DNA of 64,000 bases from contig JACZZP010000017.1 in the NCBI GenBank assembly GCA_015183035.1, positions 1,550,001-1,614,000 on the forward strand, read 5' to 3'. Below are positions 12,362 through 22,204 of the stretch, piece by piece. The stretch comes from Meloidogyne chitwoodi (lineage: Eukaryota; Nematoda; Chromadorea; Rhabditida; Meloidogynidae). The position numbers were made by a program, and so were the translations under genes. Under the pieces are notes generated by a model, which had not been told where the DNA came from, searched no databases, and saw only the letters and a program-made list of their open reading frames with translations. Numbering within the stretch: position 1 is the stretch's first letter; each line of letters begins with the position of its first letter.

Positions 12362-13024
12362 GTTTTTATTTTTTGAATAACTTTTTTTAAATTTAATAAA
12401 AATCGATAATTCTTTTTTCATTAGATTCATAACTCTTTCGGTAATTTTTTGATACCAAATTCAGCTAAAAAAACTCTTTTAGTAACAAATCTATACTTAA
12501 ATTTTATTAAAAAAATTTGGTACTCTTTAAATATGGGAATTTTTTGTTTGTTTGATTTAATCGGGTCAAATGAGGTGTCATTCGAAAGAGCTCTTCGAAA
12601 TGGGTTAAATTATGTTTTTTTGAAACCATACAAATGCCTACGAGCCGAGATACAGGTCTTAGAATGTCGAAAACCAAAAAAAGGAATTAGCTAATTTTTT
12701 GGAGTGAAAAATTCAATTATGAGTATGATAGCTCTTTCGAAAGAGCTCTTCGAGCTGAGTTGAATGAGATAAAAATTAGCTCAATTGGACAAATTTAGAC
12801 AAAGTTATAAATTTTTGAAAAACGCTCATTTAGGTGATTACCGCGGCTGCTCCAAATTAATCTTTTCCCACTACGGTTTGAAATAAGTTTTTTTAGCTGA
12901 ATTTGGTATCAAAAAATTACCGAAAGAGTTATGAATCTAATGAAAAAAGAATTATCGATTTTTATTAAATTTGAAAAAAGTTATTCAAAAAATAAAACCC
13001 GCTCCCAATTTGCCGCACCCTGTA
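12362..13024. mobile_element. MITE family B, copy 1 (foldback, about 115-bp TIRs)
   Basis: The inverted arms at about 12362-12475 and 12886-13000 match closely. They include TCGATAATTCTTTTTTCATT and TTCGGTAATTTTTTGATACC and their complements. The right end reads CCCAATTTGCCGCACCCTGTA, i.e. inverse TACAGGGTGCGGCAAATTGG, similar in form to mariner-type ends next to a TA. The left end is decayed. The interior has GTGTCATTCGAAAGAGCTC and ATTACCGCGGCTGCTCC, also found at 54840-55140. No transposase is present. Confidence 0.75.
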
Positions 13025-13109
13025 TATGAGCTGATTCTATTAAATGATAAATTTAAAGTTTAATTATTGAAACATAATTCAGATTTTATTAATTGTTTTA
13101 TAATAAATA

Positions 13110-13929
13110 ATGGGAGTAGCATTAATATATTCTACAACTATTATTTGTTTTGCAACATTTGGATTATTTTCCAATTTATTATTAATTTATTTAATTTTAC
13201 GTTATACAATGAAATGCAAGTTTATAGTAAAATATTATTACAAACTTGTTTTGTTGATATTATTGCTATTGTTGCTTTTTCTATATCTCAACCTGTAAGT
13301 TGTTTTATATTGTTTTGTTTGTTTTATAATTGTTTTGTTTGTTTTATATTGTTTTGTTTGTTTTATAATTGTTTTGTTTGTTTTTAATTGTTCTGTTTAA
13401 AGAAATGTTTTAGATATGTTTCTCCTTTGCGTAGTTTGTTTTTGTGTTTGTTTTTAAATGTTTTTATTAACAAAATTATAATCTTTTAAATTAAAAAATA
13501 AATAATTTAATTTTTAAAAAGGCTTATGCTTCTGATAATGGAGTGGGTACAACTTGGAGTTATGGACCAATACATTTTCTTCCAAATCCTTGGCAAAACA
13601 TACTTCTTCGCTTCAACCATTTTATGGGAAGATTAACAACAATGAATGTTTGTACATTATTTATTTATCGTTATTTAACTGTTGTTTGGTAATTTTAAAT
13701 AATTATTCTTTAAATATTTAATTTATTTAGTCAACTTGATGTTAAATTTAAACATCAATTAATTTTACTTTTTTCTGTAATGATTTTACTTTTAATTTTA
13801 AACGTTTCTGCTTTTTTTGCAAATCATCCAACTCCAGAAAATGAGCATTTAACAAATTATGAATTGGCAAAAATTTTTGATTTAGATAATGATACTATTA
13901 AAAATTATGTTGTTGGACTTAGATCAAGG
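13110..13929 (+). pseudogene. Chemoreceptor paralog, 5' part (exons 1-3), frameshifted
   Basis: Second Srd/Str-like receptor, on the opposite strand from the copy at 213-2235. Exons are 13110-13294, 13522-13688 and 13731-13929. Exon 1 matches the paralog through LIYLILRYTMK, then four nucleotides (GAAA) are missing after ATGAAA relative to the paralog. The frame moves, and TM2 (QVYSKILLQTCFVDII) continues in a different frame. Exons 2 and 3 are open (FLPNPWQ; HPTPENEHLTNYEL). The donor after exon 3 (AGG|GTAAAA at 13930) is intact. The gene is then interrupted by the Polinton and resumes at 22530. Given the 4-bp loss and the 8.5-kb insertion, a pseudogene is the simplest reading. Confidence 0.85.
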
Positions 13930-13969
13930 GTAAAATTTAATCTAAAAAATCCAAATTAATATATTTAGT

Positions 13970-14290
13970 AGTAGTTACTTAGACCCAAATGAAACAATAA
14001 ATCACCTGTCACTTGTCAATCACGTATCAATCACCTGTCACCTGTCAAAAAATCTTTCCCTAGAGGGGGTGTTTTTAACTGATTTAAAGGTGATTTCTGT
14101 GCCTAAAGGGCACATTTGGTTTTGATTTATAGGGTGTTAAGGGTTGTTACATTTGGTGTGTAAAAAACCAAACGTTACATTTAATAAAACCATTACCTTT
14201 TTTTGGGAAAGAAGATACTTGAGAAAAGACATATTTTGTAACAGTAATTAATAAAATTTGTAATTACCTTTCAAAATTGTTAATTACTTT
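13970..14290. repeat. Polinton left terminal inverted repeat
   Basis: Matches the inverse of 22205-22524. It is near perfect over roughly the first 280 bp, with a few differences, then degrades. It contains the direct words CACCTGTCA and ATCACGTATCAATCACCTGT just inside the tip. These clustered repeats could be protein-binding sites. Confidence 0.95.
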
Positions 14291-14951
14291 TTTTGCACAC
14301 ATTTTTGGGGTAGTGTTGATCTTTTGGGTAGTATGACCAAATGATATTTTATTTGGTGATATTTTGGGGCATATAAAGCGGCGGCTACTCTCTTTTATTA
14401 CACTATTTCTCACTCTATTCTTTGTTTAATAAAAGAGAAAAAAGAGAAGAAAAAAAAGAGAGAATAAAAAGAAGAAAGAGACGATTGGCGTCTTTTTCCG
14501 AACTTATGCAAATCAATAGTAAGTTTTATTTTTCTTCAAATTTTTTTTAATAACCCTTATTTTTTAATTATTCTTTTAAAAGTTATTTTTATAATGTTAT
14601 GCTTAGTCCAGAAATGATTAAATTACTTTTTTTCATACAACAAACAGCTTAAATATATCATACAAAATTATTTTCTATTATTTTACAAAACAATTTAAAA
14701 ATATAAATAAATCAACTACAACTTATGATATTTCTGGTTGGTTTTTTAATAATTAAATTTATATTTAAACGAATAAAAAAATAAAAGATTTAATTTCCTA
14801 ATAATTATTTTTTATTACCTTATTTTTTATATAATTTTCTCCGTTTTAAAATGATTTTTTCTTATAATTCCTTTTTTTTATATTTTTAATTTATTTTCGC
14901 CTGTCATGGGCATTATCTTTTTCCTTTAACCTGTTATGGGCATTCGCAACT

Positions 14952-15225
14952 TTTATCCGCAATTAATAATATTTTTTTAAAAAGGCAGCAAAGTTTATCC
15001 GCAATTAATAATATTTTTTTAAAAAGGCAGCAAAGTTTATCCGCAAGTAATAATATTTTTTAAAAAGTCCGCAAATTTTATCCGCAATTAATAATATTTT
15101 TTTAAAAAGGCAGCAAAGTTTATCCGCAAGTAATAATATTTTTTTAAAAAGGCAGCAAAGTTTATCCGCAAGTAATAATATTTTTTAAAAAGTCCGCAAA
15201 TTTTATCCGCAATTAATAATATTTT
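14952..15225. repeat. 42-bp tandem repeat inside Polinton
   Basis: About six and a half copies of a 42-bp unit built on TTTATCCGCAATTAATAATA followed by a T run and AAAAAGGCAGCAAAG. Some units have AAGTCCGCAAA instead of GGCAGCAAAG, forming two alternating types. It occupies a left-hand region where I see no coding sequence and where capsid or integrase genes might be expected. Confidence 0.9.
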
Positions 15226-15460
15226 TTACTCTTACCTAGTCTCTTAATTTCTATTCTTTTATATTTTTAAATTCTAGTCTTTTAAACATAAAAAATTATA
15301 ACATATTTAAATTTATTTTAAAAGTTCATTTTAATGTTATATTTAATCCAAAAATGATTAAATTACTTCATTTTTTCTTTCATAAAATTTTAATAATTTA
15401 ACTTTAAAATAATATTACGATTTTTACTATGTTAAGAGTTTGCATTGTTAACTTATTAAG

Positions 15461-15693
15461 GATTATGCTATGCTAATCTAGGTTAACGAGTTTGCTTTGC
15501 AACTCGGGAAGTAGCTTTGCTACTTTAGGTACTGTGTATGCCTTGCTACACATAGATTGAGAAACTAGTCTAAGAAGTATGCTGTGCTACTTTAGTCTAA
15601 CGATTATGCTTTGCTAATCTAGGGTAACGAGTTTGCTGTGCAACTCGGGAAGTAGCTTTGCTACTTTAGGTAATGTGTATGCTTTGCTACACA
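15461..15693. repeat. Array of hairpins with constant GC-N3-GC core and variable stems
   Basis: Nine clear short hairpins lie at 15461-15478, 15488-15505, 15510-15524, 15533-15552, 15575-15592, 15602-15619, 15629-15646, 15651-15665 and 15674-15693. Each has the core GC-NNN-GC (loop TTT, TAT, TGT or CTT), usually preceded by a bulged T. The outer stems differ but stay paired: GATTA/TAATC, GAGTT/AACTC, AGTA/TACT, TGTGTA/TACACA, AAGTA/TACTT. The last four repeat the first four at an exact 141-bp spacing, so part of the array is a tandem duplication. Weaker relatives flank it at about 15430-15450 and 15713-15732. It lies 145-380 bp beyond the stop of the polymerase gene, so it could be transcribed in its 3' UTR. 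Confidence 0.9.
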
Positions 15694-15837
15694 TAGGATG
15701 AGTATTAGTTTATGATGTTAACTTTGCAACTCTATTATTATACCATATAAAAAATTTTATAATAAAGATAAAAATAAAAATTAAATAATATTTATTTGAA
15801 ACTAAAATTTACTATATTATCTTTAATTTTTAAATTT

Positions 15838-17016
15838 TTAAATTTTATTCCCAAAATTAACAATACGATAATGAGGTAATACAATTCCCTTTAATATTAT
15901 AGGCTTAAAGGCTTTACAAATTTTAGTGGTGGAAACTGTCCCCTGTTTTAAATTAGGCCTAATAAAATGAGGATAATCTGCTAATATCACATCATCTTCT
16001 TCTTTTCCTTCGTCTTCATCGAAATTCTTACCAAATGCTATAACACTATCCTTAAAGGTTGAATAATGTAGTTTTCTGCAGACTTCAGCATTTAATGTAA
16101 TTCCTCTTACTTTTAAGGAAGTTTTTTCTTTTCTACTTGATTTCTGTATCATTCTTAGTGCATATGCCTTACATGCGGCACCTACATACTCTTTTATTTC
16201 ACAGTCTTCGTATTCTGGGGCTAAATCTCCTAAATGTGGGCCAGGTGAAAGTGGGCACTCTTGATTTTTGGGGTAGGCAAAGAGAATGCTGTCTGTATCC
16301 CCATACAACAGCGAACATCCTGGAGCGCCTACTATTTTTTGCATTGCTTTCAATAATTTTATTCGTGCCATTGACGTTGTCCATAGGGAAATAACTATGT
16401 TTGAAGTCTGATGCTCCTCGATAAACTCATCTTTTGAATTATAGCTGATTAATATTGTGTCGGCTGCCAATTTATCCACTGAATTTACTTCAATAGATTT
16501 ATTTTCTGCAAATTTCCTCAGTTCTGCTGGTGAATCGGTGACGTAACTTTTTGACAAAGTGTTTCTGAGACTGAAGCGGCCCCAAAGTGAGTTGAGCATT
16601 AATTTTGAAATATATCGCATTGCTTTATCAGGTAGCATCTTTTCTCTTTCTAAATGAATTCCAAATCTTTCCTCACACTCTCTAATAAATTTATCTTCTT
16701 TTTCTTTTGTGTCGATCTCCTTTGGAAATCCACTTGCATGAATTTTCATGCTCATAAATTCTGCTACATAATTTTTAAACAATTCCCCGTCCCATTTTTC
16801 ATAATGAAGAGCTCTAAAATATTTAGTTACTCTATATCCGCTGTTCAATGCCTCTGCTAGTTCAATTGACGTACAAGTAGAAACCCAACCTCTATCTTCT
16901 TCTCCATGGGGACATTTGTATTGTCTCAATGTTGCTCCTCTTGGATATTCCATTGAACATTTTCTACATAGTGGGAAAAGCAATCTTTCATCGAATTTTA
17001 CAGGCATGACTGGCAT
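15838..17016 (-). CDS. Polinton DNA polymerase B, C-terminal portion (shifted frame)
   Basis: C-terminal palm and thumb of the same polymerase, in a different frame and overlapping the upstream frame by 19 bp. Motif B is NSLWGRFS (residues 142-149 of this frame) and motif C is YGDTDS (238-243), both with the catalytic residues present; a KVRGITLN segment follows. The CRKC...C zinc-like motif near the start is usual just after motif A in this family. The annotated ATG is only the first Met in the frame; an independent start is unlikely. Either the element is inactivated, the sequence has an error in the T run, or a programmed shift is used. The lesion is not repaired here. Confidence 0.92.
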   Translation of the reverse strand: MPVMPVKFDERLLFPLCRKCSMEYPRGATLRQYKCPHGEEDRGWVSTCTSIELAEALNSGYRVTKYFRALHYEKWDGELFKNYVAEFMSMKIHASGFPKEIDTKEKEDKFIRECEERFGIHLEREKMLPDKAMRYISKLMLNSLWGRFSLRNTLSKSYVTDSPAELRKFAENKSIEVNSVDKLAADTILISYNSKDEFIEEHQTSNIVISLWTTSMARIKLLKAMQKIVGAPGCSLLYGDTDSILFAYPKNQECPLSPGPHLGDLAPEYEDCEIKEYVGAACKAYALRMIQKSSRKEKTSLKVRGITLNAEVCRKLHYSTFKDSVIAFGKNFDEDEGKEEDDVILADYPHFIRPNLKQGTVSTTKICKAFKPIILKGIVLPHYRIVNFGNKI

Positions 17017-20003
17017 ATTGGTATGTGCTGGTGGTATAAGAAAATAAGTATTCCTTTAATTGGAATTTGACTGCTATTGGACCAATTGACATTTTGTTCA
17101 TTTCTGGGCACGATTATAACTGTTGGGTACCCTACTGGAAATTCTGTTGTTGCAATTGTAGAAGGGTAGAGTGAATTGAAGTCTAAATATTTAATTTTAT
17201 GTTGTTCATCTGCCTCATAATGAAGACAGAAAGGTCCTGTTCTGCCACCAAAAAAGCAGTCTCGAAGCTTAATCGGTCCCTTGTCCAAATAATTTTTAAA
17301 ACTTTTTCTCATTTTTTTATTCTTCATCAGCATCTTTTTTATTTCACATTCCCAAACAATATCCACTTGACGAATATGTTTTCTCAAAATTCTCATTCTC
17401 TCTTCATTCTCCTTTTGAACATTCTCCACAGTTTTGCCATTTGGTAATATAAAGTCCGGTCTATCTCCATAATGCCTTGGGCACCCATGCCAAACACAAC
17501 CATGCACTTCTATTGCTCTGTCCTCTGCCTGAATATAACCATCGACTTTGAACCTCCCAGCAACTTTATATTCTCCATTTTCTGAATGTGCCGTCTGAAT
17601 TTCAACATTATATTTCTCTGCATACCAATCCAAGTATTTCATTGCAATTGTACTTTGATTATCGCAAGTGTCGTAGCCTTTCTCTGGGACAATTGCCAAA
17701 TGTTCAGGTTTCAAGTGATTTAACCTGAAGTGTTTCATGCATGCTGAGGCGATTGTCATTGCATCACGAAGAATGTCTATACCAATGACATCTTGCATAA
17801 TTTTTGGTCGACTTATTTCCATAAATTTGTGTCGAAATGCCAAGAGTGCCTCTGTTAAAATTTGTACATCATTCAAACAGTACTCAGCAAGAGCTTCGTT
17901 TAAACAGAATGGCGTTTGTTTTTCCTGTTGATACCACCGATCAAATATTTTTTGTTTTTCTGGTGTCATTCCTTCATATAAATAATCAGATTTCTGTGGA
18001 AGTTGAGGAAGAGTGATGTCATAATTATTTGGATTGTTTGCCAGATGAGGAAAAAATTGTTTTTCCTGAATTTGAAGATCAAAAGCTCCAACTAGTTGTC
18101 CTAAAGCAACCGGACAAATGTTGTAGGAATCACGAAATATTACTTCATTGGATTTGTTCGATCTTGGAACTTTTAATTCATATAATTTATTTCCACGGCG
18201 AATCATCGATGGAACAATACCAGCCATAAAAATTTCTCGAAATGTCATAATCATGTCATACCTTCCTCCAAAGTGAGAAAACGCCATTGTAACATATTTT
18301 CCATCCAATTCAAAAAGCAACCAATTTACAAAATCATGAAGAGGTTCTGAAGTCACTATTTGTTCATCTACTTGTGTTCCAATGAATGGGCGATGAAAAA
18401 ATGTAATTGTTCTATAAGTACCACAAATTGTACATACTTTGCCTTTTCTTTTAAGAAATGTCCTCCAAATTTGTTTATCTTCCATACAGCTTGTACATGT
18501 AATTGTAGCCGCAATAAAATTTACGCAATGTAGTCGATCATTTGGTTTGTCTGAATTTATAGTGTGTTGTGTTGCCTCAAAATCGAATGTCACAAGTCGG
18601 TAAGGCTTTTGCTTCTTTTGCTCAAGTGGTTTAATGTAGCATCCTCTTTCTGAACTATGGAACTGACCACAGTTTAAACACCATTTATGTCCACAAATAT
18701 GCTGTTTTGAAGGTTCTTTGCGATGAGCATTTACATTCCATATTATTCCACATTTTTCACACTGTTTCGATCTATTGCAGCTATTATTTGATTTATGATG
18801 ATTAAAACAATCAAAATTCCAGAATATTTTCCCACAGTCTTTGCATTCTTTTTTAATGTTTTGATCGACAGGACAAGGTCTTCCAATACCAACACGTCCA
18901 CAAAATCTGCAGCGAGATTTGCACTTATTGTCATGTTCATTTGCTCTTCGATAACGTTTTTCGCAAGAATAGCAATATTGATAATGCGGTCCAAACTGAG
19001 CACCAACTGTTCTGATTCCATCAAAATGTTCATTTGAATAAAAGATTGGAATAGGTGTATTGAATGTCTCCGAACCATATTTGTAGTTAATTTTTTGTTC
19101 AAATTTGTCGCCAAATATAAACACTTTAAATCGATAACCATTTTTTTCATAAACTTTATTCCAATAATCAACAATTATTGGAACATATGTTTCGACGTCA
19201 TATTCTTCTTTGTCCAAAGGAATCCCAACTTTTTCCATTAATTTAATTACATCATACTTCTGTTGTTGAAGTTTTTCTTGATGATATCTACTGAAGTTCA
19301 CTCTATGTCCCAATTCCGAAGTCACATATTTTCTCGTAAGTTCCAGTGCGTAAAATAAACAATAATTATTATCAATATTTTTAATTTTAATGATCCAACT
19401 TGGAATAGGTACTGTTGTTGCTGTTGTAATAATTGACGGGCCTTTTCCAGAAATTGATTTTTCCTTGGGGAGAGCAGAAACATCTAAGGAATGAATTGAA
19501 ACAGTAAAGGGTTCACCAAGAAGAGAGCCGCGTTCGGCTTTTGATTGACCCACAAGAAGAAATCGCTGCAAAATGTTTTCGACTGTGTCGTCGTGTAAAG
19601 CGCGTATTGGAATCCAGATATCGCTGTCCAATAATAATGAAGATATAGTTGCGCCGAGATGATCCACTACAATACCATTTTCTTTAGCGTCATTTATTGA
19701 TTGATTTATGCAGTTATCCAAAACATGTCGGAGAAGATTCTCCGGATTTTGAGGAAGTGATTTGATAGAGAATTTTGAAACAGTTTTCATTAATTTAAAT
19801 CTTTTACAAAATAATTTTTGTGAATCGATTTTTTCAATAAATCGACCAATATTTCCAGTACCGATTTGTATCGGTTGTTCATCTTGATCACTGATTAAAA
19901 GATTTTCAATTGGAATATAAAATTGATTTTCTTCTCTTGGGTTATCAATTAGTCCCAAAATATTTTCAATGAAAAAACGTGGTTTTTTCGGGTGGCAAGA
20001 CAT
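16998..20003 (-). CDS. Polinton protein-primed DNA polymerase B, N-terminal portion
   Basis: Family B, protein-primed DNA polymerase that replicates the element. This 1,001-codon frame holds a long N-terminal region, several CxxC zinc-binding motifs (residues about 344-455), and the 3'-5' exonuclease motifs: ExoI FDFEAT at about 473, ExoII FSHFGGRYD near 575, ExoIII YCLNDVQIL near 715. A Vsr-like nuclease segment (EVHGCVWHGCPRHYGD near 845), typical of Polinton polymerases, follows. Polymerase motif A is YLDFNSLYPS near 953. The frame then ends within about 50 codons. The rest of the polymerase is encoded in an overlapping frame at 15838-17016, so a single-base indel or frameshift site lies near 17040-17055, next to a short T run. 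Upstream at 20095-20235 are repeated words that may form the promoter. Confidence 0.93.
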   Translation of the reverse strand: MSCHPKKPRFFIENILGLIDNPREENQFYIPIENLLISDQDEQPIQIGTGNIGRFIEKIDSQKLFCKRFKLMKTVSKFSIKSLPQNPENLLRHVLDNCINQSINDAKENGIVVDHLGATISSLLLDSDIWIPIRALHDDTVENILQRFLLVGQSKAERGSLLGEPFTVSIHSLDVSALPKEKSISGKGPSIITTATTVPIPSWIIKIKNIDNNYCLFYALELTRKYVTSELGHRVNFSRYHQEKLQQQKYDVIKLMEKVGIPLDKEEYDVETYVPIIVDYWNKVYEKNGYRFKVFIFGDKFEQKINYKYGSETFNTPIPIFYSNEHFDGIRTVGAQFGPHYQYCYSCEKRYRRANEHDNKCKSRCRFCGRVGIGRPCPVDQNIKKECKDCGKIFWNFDCFNHHKSNNSCNRSKQCEKCGIIWNVNAHRKEPSKQHICGHKWCLNCGQFHSSERGCYIKPLEQKKQKPYRLVTFDFEATQHTINSDKPNDRLHCVNFIAATITCTSCMEDKQIWRTFLKRKGKVCTICGTYRTITFFHRPFIGTQVDEQIVTSEPLHDFVNWLLFELDGKYVTMAFSHFGGRYDMIMTFREIFMAGIVPSMIRRGNKLYELKVPRSNKSNEVIFRDSYNICPVALGQLVGAFDLQIQEKQFFPHLANNPNNYDITLPQLPQKSDYLYEGMTPEKQKIFDRWYQQEKQTPFCLNEALAEYCLNDVQILTEALLAFRHKFMEISRPKIMQDVIGIDILRDAMTIASACMKHFRLNHLKPEHLAIVPEKGYDTCDNQSTIAMKYLDWYAEKYNVEIQTAHSENGEYKVAGRFKVDGYIQAEDRAIEVHGCVWHGCPRHYGDRPDFILPNGKTVENVQKENEERMRILRKHIRQVDIVWECEIKKMLMKNKKMRKSFKNYLDKGPIKLRDCFFGGRTGPFCLHYEADEQHKIKYLDFNSLYPSTIATTEFPVGYPTVIIVPRNEQNVNWSNSSQIPIKGILIFLYHQHIPICQSCL

Positions 20004-20094
20004 TTTTAATTTACTTTTTTTAAAAAATTTTTTTATTTTTTGATTTTTGAATGGGAGGAATATTTAGAAATCTAGCTTTAAATAATTAGTAAAA

Positions 20095-20235
20095 ATGGGC
20101 GTGGCTTATTTTGTCAGCTTGTGTCAGCTTGTTTCAACCTATTTCAATGTTAGTGGTTTATTGTGTCAGCTTGTGCCAGCCTATTTTATTGGGCGTGGCT
20201 TCTTGTGTCAACTTGTGCCTACCTATTTTTAAATT
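20095..20235. promoter_or_regulatory. Repeated GGGCGTGGC and TGTCAGCTTGTG words upstream of polymerase
   Basis: GGGCGTGGCTT occurs twice (about 20098 and 20202), and TGTCAGCTTGTG or close variants about four times, in the 230 bp upstream of the polymerase ATG (20003, minus strand). The GC-rich words are unlike the surrounding AT-rich DNA, suggesting a promoter or replication control region. The role is inference only. Confidence 0.4.
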
Positions 20236-20483
20236 CAAAAATAATGCCAAATAGTATAAGTAATCTAAATTTAAAACTTTTTTTAGATTTTTACACAAAT
20301 TAATTGTTTGCTCCTTACAATATTAGTATTCTTAAAAAAGTAAATTTTAAATTAAAAAAAAAAATTTCTTCTATCGAACCTAACTAGAATTAAAGCTTGA
20401 AAAGAAGTTTTTTTAATAATTTTAAATGTTTAAATAATTTATTTTAATTAAAATAAAAATTAAAAATTTTTATAAATTTTCAC

Positions 20484-20852
20484 CTAAAATCTTGTCTTTT
20501 GAGTTAAAGATGACGCAATATTTTTTGATAATTCAATAAGTATAGGTGTGAGTAACGCTGGAAATAATCCAAGGGGAAGACCGTTTCCTTTTTGTATAAC
20601 AATTCGTCTAGCACCTCTTTCGGTTCTTACACGGCTTATTCTACGAACAAAATCGGCAAATGGTATTAATCTTCCTTTTTGACGTTTTGTTAGTTGAAAT
20701 CGATTTTTTAAAATATTTAAACAAATTTCTGTAATTGAAAGTAATTGTCCAATATTAGTTTCTTTTAATAGTCTTTTTCTTTTTTGAATAGATTTTGTTT
20801 TTGCTAATTGATTAAGAAATTGTTAATTATTCTTTACTATTTGACTTATCAT
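20484..20852 (-). pseudogene. Small basic Polinton protein, pX-like (in-frame stop)
   Basis: A 123-codon reading frame with one TAA at codon 10 (20823-20825). The body is rich in Lys and Arg (IQKRKRLLKE; RRISRVRTERGARR), contains LLSITEICLNIL, and ends with a hydrophobic stretch after the motif QKGNGLPLGLFPALLTP. This resembles the small basic protein with a QKGG-FLP motif found near the ATPase in Polintons and adintovirus-like elements. No ATG exists after the stop, so the gene appears broken. The family match is from memory of the motif and should be taken as moderate. Confidence 0.6.
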
Positions 20853-20875
20853 CTTTTTTTTAATGATTAATTATT

Positions 20876-21559
20876 TTATTTTGGTAAAAATATTGTAGTT
20901 TCACAATTCTCAGAATCTTTTTTATTTTCTGCGAAATTAAATATATTAGTTCTAAGACGAAGTGTTGAATCTGATGAAGGGTGAAGATCAATAAATAAAT
21001 ATGAAAAGTTTTCAATTGTTGATTGACGATATGCATCGAGAAAATATTTTAATCTTCCGGGGAATAATTGCACTCCTAAATTTCTAACAGATAATGCACT
21101 ATTTGGGGCTCGGGTAAGAACCAAATACATTGAATTTTGACGAGCAACTCATAGTTTTTTCTCGAATAAGTTTTGTGTGACGAATACAATTCCAAACTCT
21201 AAATGGTGAGACTTTTTTGTAAATAATTCAGATAAATATTTTTCTTCTATTGAGTACAATAAATCATCTAAAATTATGAGTGATGGTTTTTCTTGTTTCT
21301 TGATAAGTTCCTCTGGTGGTATGCCAGAATATACATATATTCCTGAACGCTGTAATTCCGAAACCAATGGATTAAATTCTCCGTAACAATAGAGAATTGA
21401 TTTAGGTACTGGTTCAATAATTTCTTTTGCATTTTCTATTAATTTTTTCACAAATGTACTTTTTCCGCTAGAACTAGGTCCGCTTATAATCAATCCAAAG
21501 GGGAGTTTTAATTGTAAATCATTTTTTGAATAAGTTTGGTACAATATATTGTTAATCAT
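20876..21559 (-). pseudogene. Polinton packaging ATPase (A32/FtsK-like), premature TGA
   Basis: DNA-packaging ATPase of the viral A32/FtsK-HerA type. The frame from 21559 shows Walker A GPSSSGKST (residues about 28-36), Walker B LIILDDLL (near 95-102), and the downstream VTQNLFE sensor-like motif. A TGA at 21149-21151 then interrupts. The same frame continues, without any shift, through YLVLTRAPNSALSVRNLGVQLFP and a final segment with YLFIDLHP, all typical of the family, to a stop at 20876. The lesion is therefore a single nonsense codon. Start ATG 21559 lies about 50 bp downstream of the unknown gene at 21611-22030. Confidence 0.88.
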
Positions 21560-21610
21560 ATTTTATTTAAAATTAAAAATATTATAGATAAATGTAAACT
21601 TTAATTTTTT

Positions 21611-22030
21611 TTAAATTTGAATATTTATTTCTTTTATCTCCTCTATTGCTTTTTTTATTGGTTCTTCTAATTTAATTTTCTTTTCTTCTGGAAATTCCAA
21701 AAACTCGTCTATTATTGATAATTTATTTTGTTCATTATTCATTTTGATATTGAAAACTTTTCTTCGACTTTTGAAACAAAAAACATTAGATTCCTTGAAT
21801 TTCTCAATTATATCAAACACAACAAATTTCTCTTTCTTAAGTCTATTACTATATAAATTAATTCCTTTGCAATTTATAATGTAGTCAATTTCTACATTAT
21901 CCGAGCGGCATGTAGTACATTTTCCGGAAATATCGAATGGCACAAAACGGGGCGTGTTTAATCTTGGCGATTTTATAGTTATCCCATTAGTAGAAACATT
22001 AAAATTAACAATAGGAATAATATCATTCAT
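21611..22030 (-). CDS. Polinton-encoded protein of unknown function
   Basis: An open frame of 139 codons, first gene from the right TIR. The N-terminal half is beta-like and polar with one CTTC pair (about residue 38) and a later Cys; the C-terminal third is acidic and lysine-rich with likely helix (EEKKIKLEEPIKKAIEEIKE). I recognise no Polinton family member; a minor structural protein or a remnant of one is possible. No lesion is visible. Confidence 0.6.
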   Translation of the reverse strand: MNDIIPIVNFNVSTNGITIKSPRLNTPRFVPFDISGKCTTCRSDNVEIDYIINCKGINLYSNRLKKEKFVVFDIIEKFKESNVFCFKSRRKVFNIKMNNEQNKLSIIDEFLEFPEEKKIKLEEPIKKAIEEIKEINIQI

Positions 22031-22204
22031 TCTTTAATATTTTTTTAAAATAAATAATTTTAATTTAAAAAATTTTTAAATTTATTTTTTTATTTAAAGG
22101 CAATGCAGTCATATTTATCAGGTACTCGTTAAAAATGGAAAATTTTAAACAGGGTGTATTGATTGACACATTTTATTTTTTTATTTCCATTTTTATGTTT
22201 TTGC

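Noticed and set aside
12449..12694. 81-codon open frame
   Set aside because: It lies wholly inside MITE family B; no protein signal.
16137..19174. Several 60- to 143-codon frames on both strands within the polymerase gene
   Set aside because: They are alternative-frame shadows of the Polinton polymerase.
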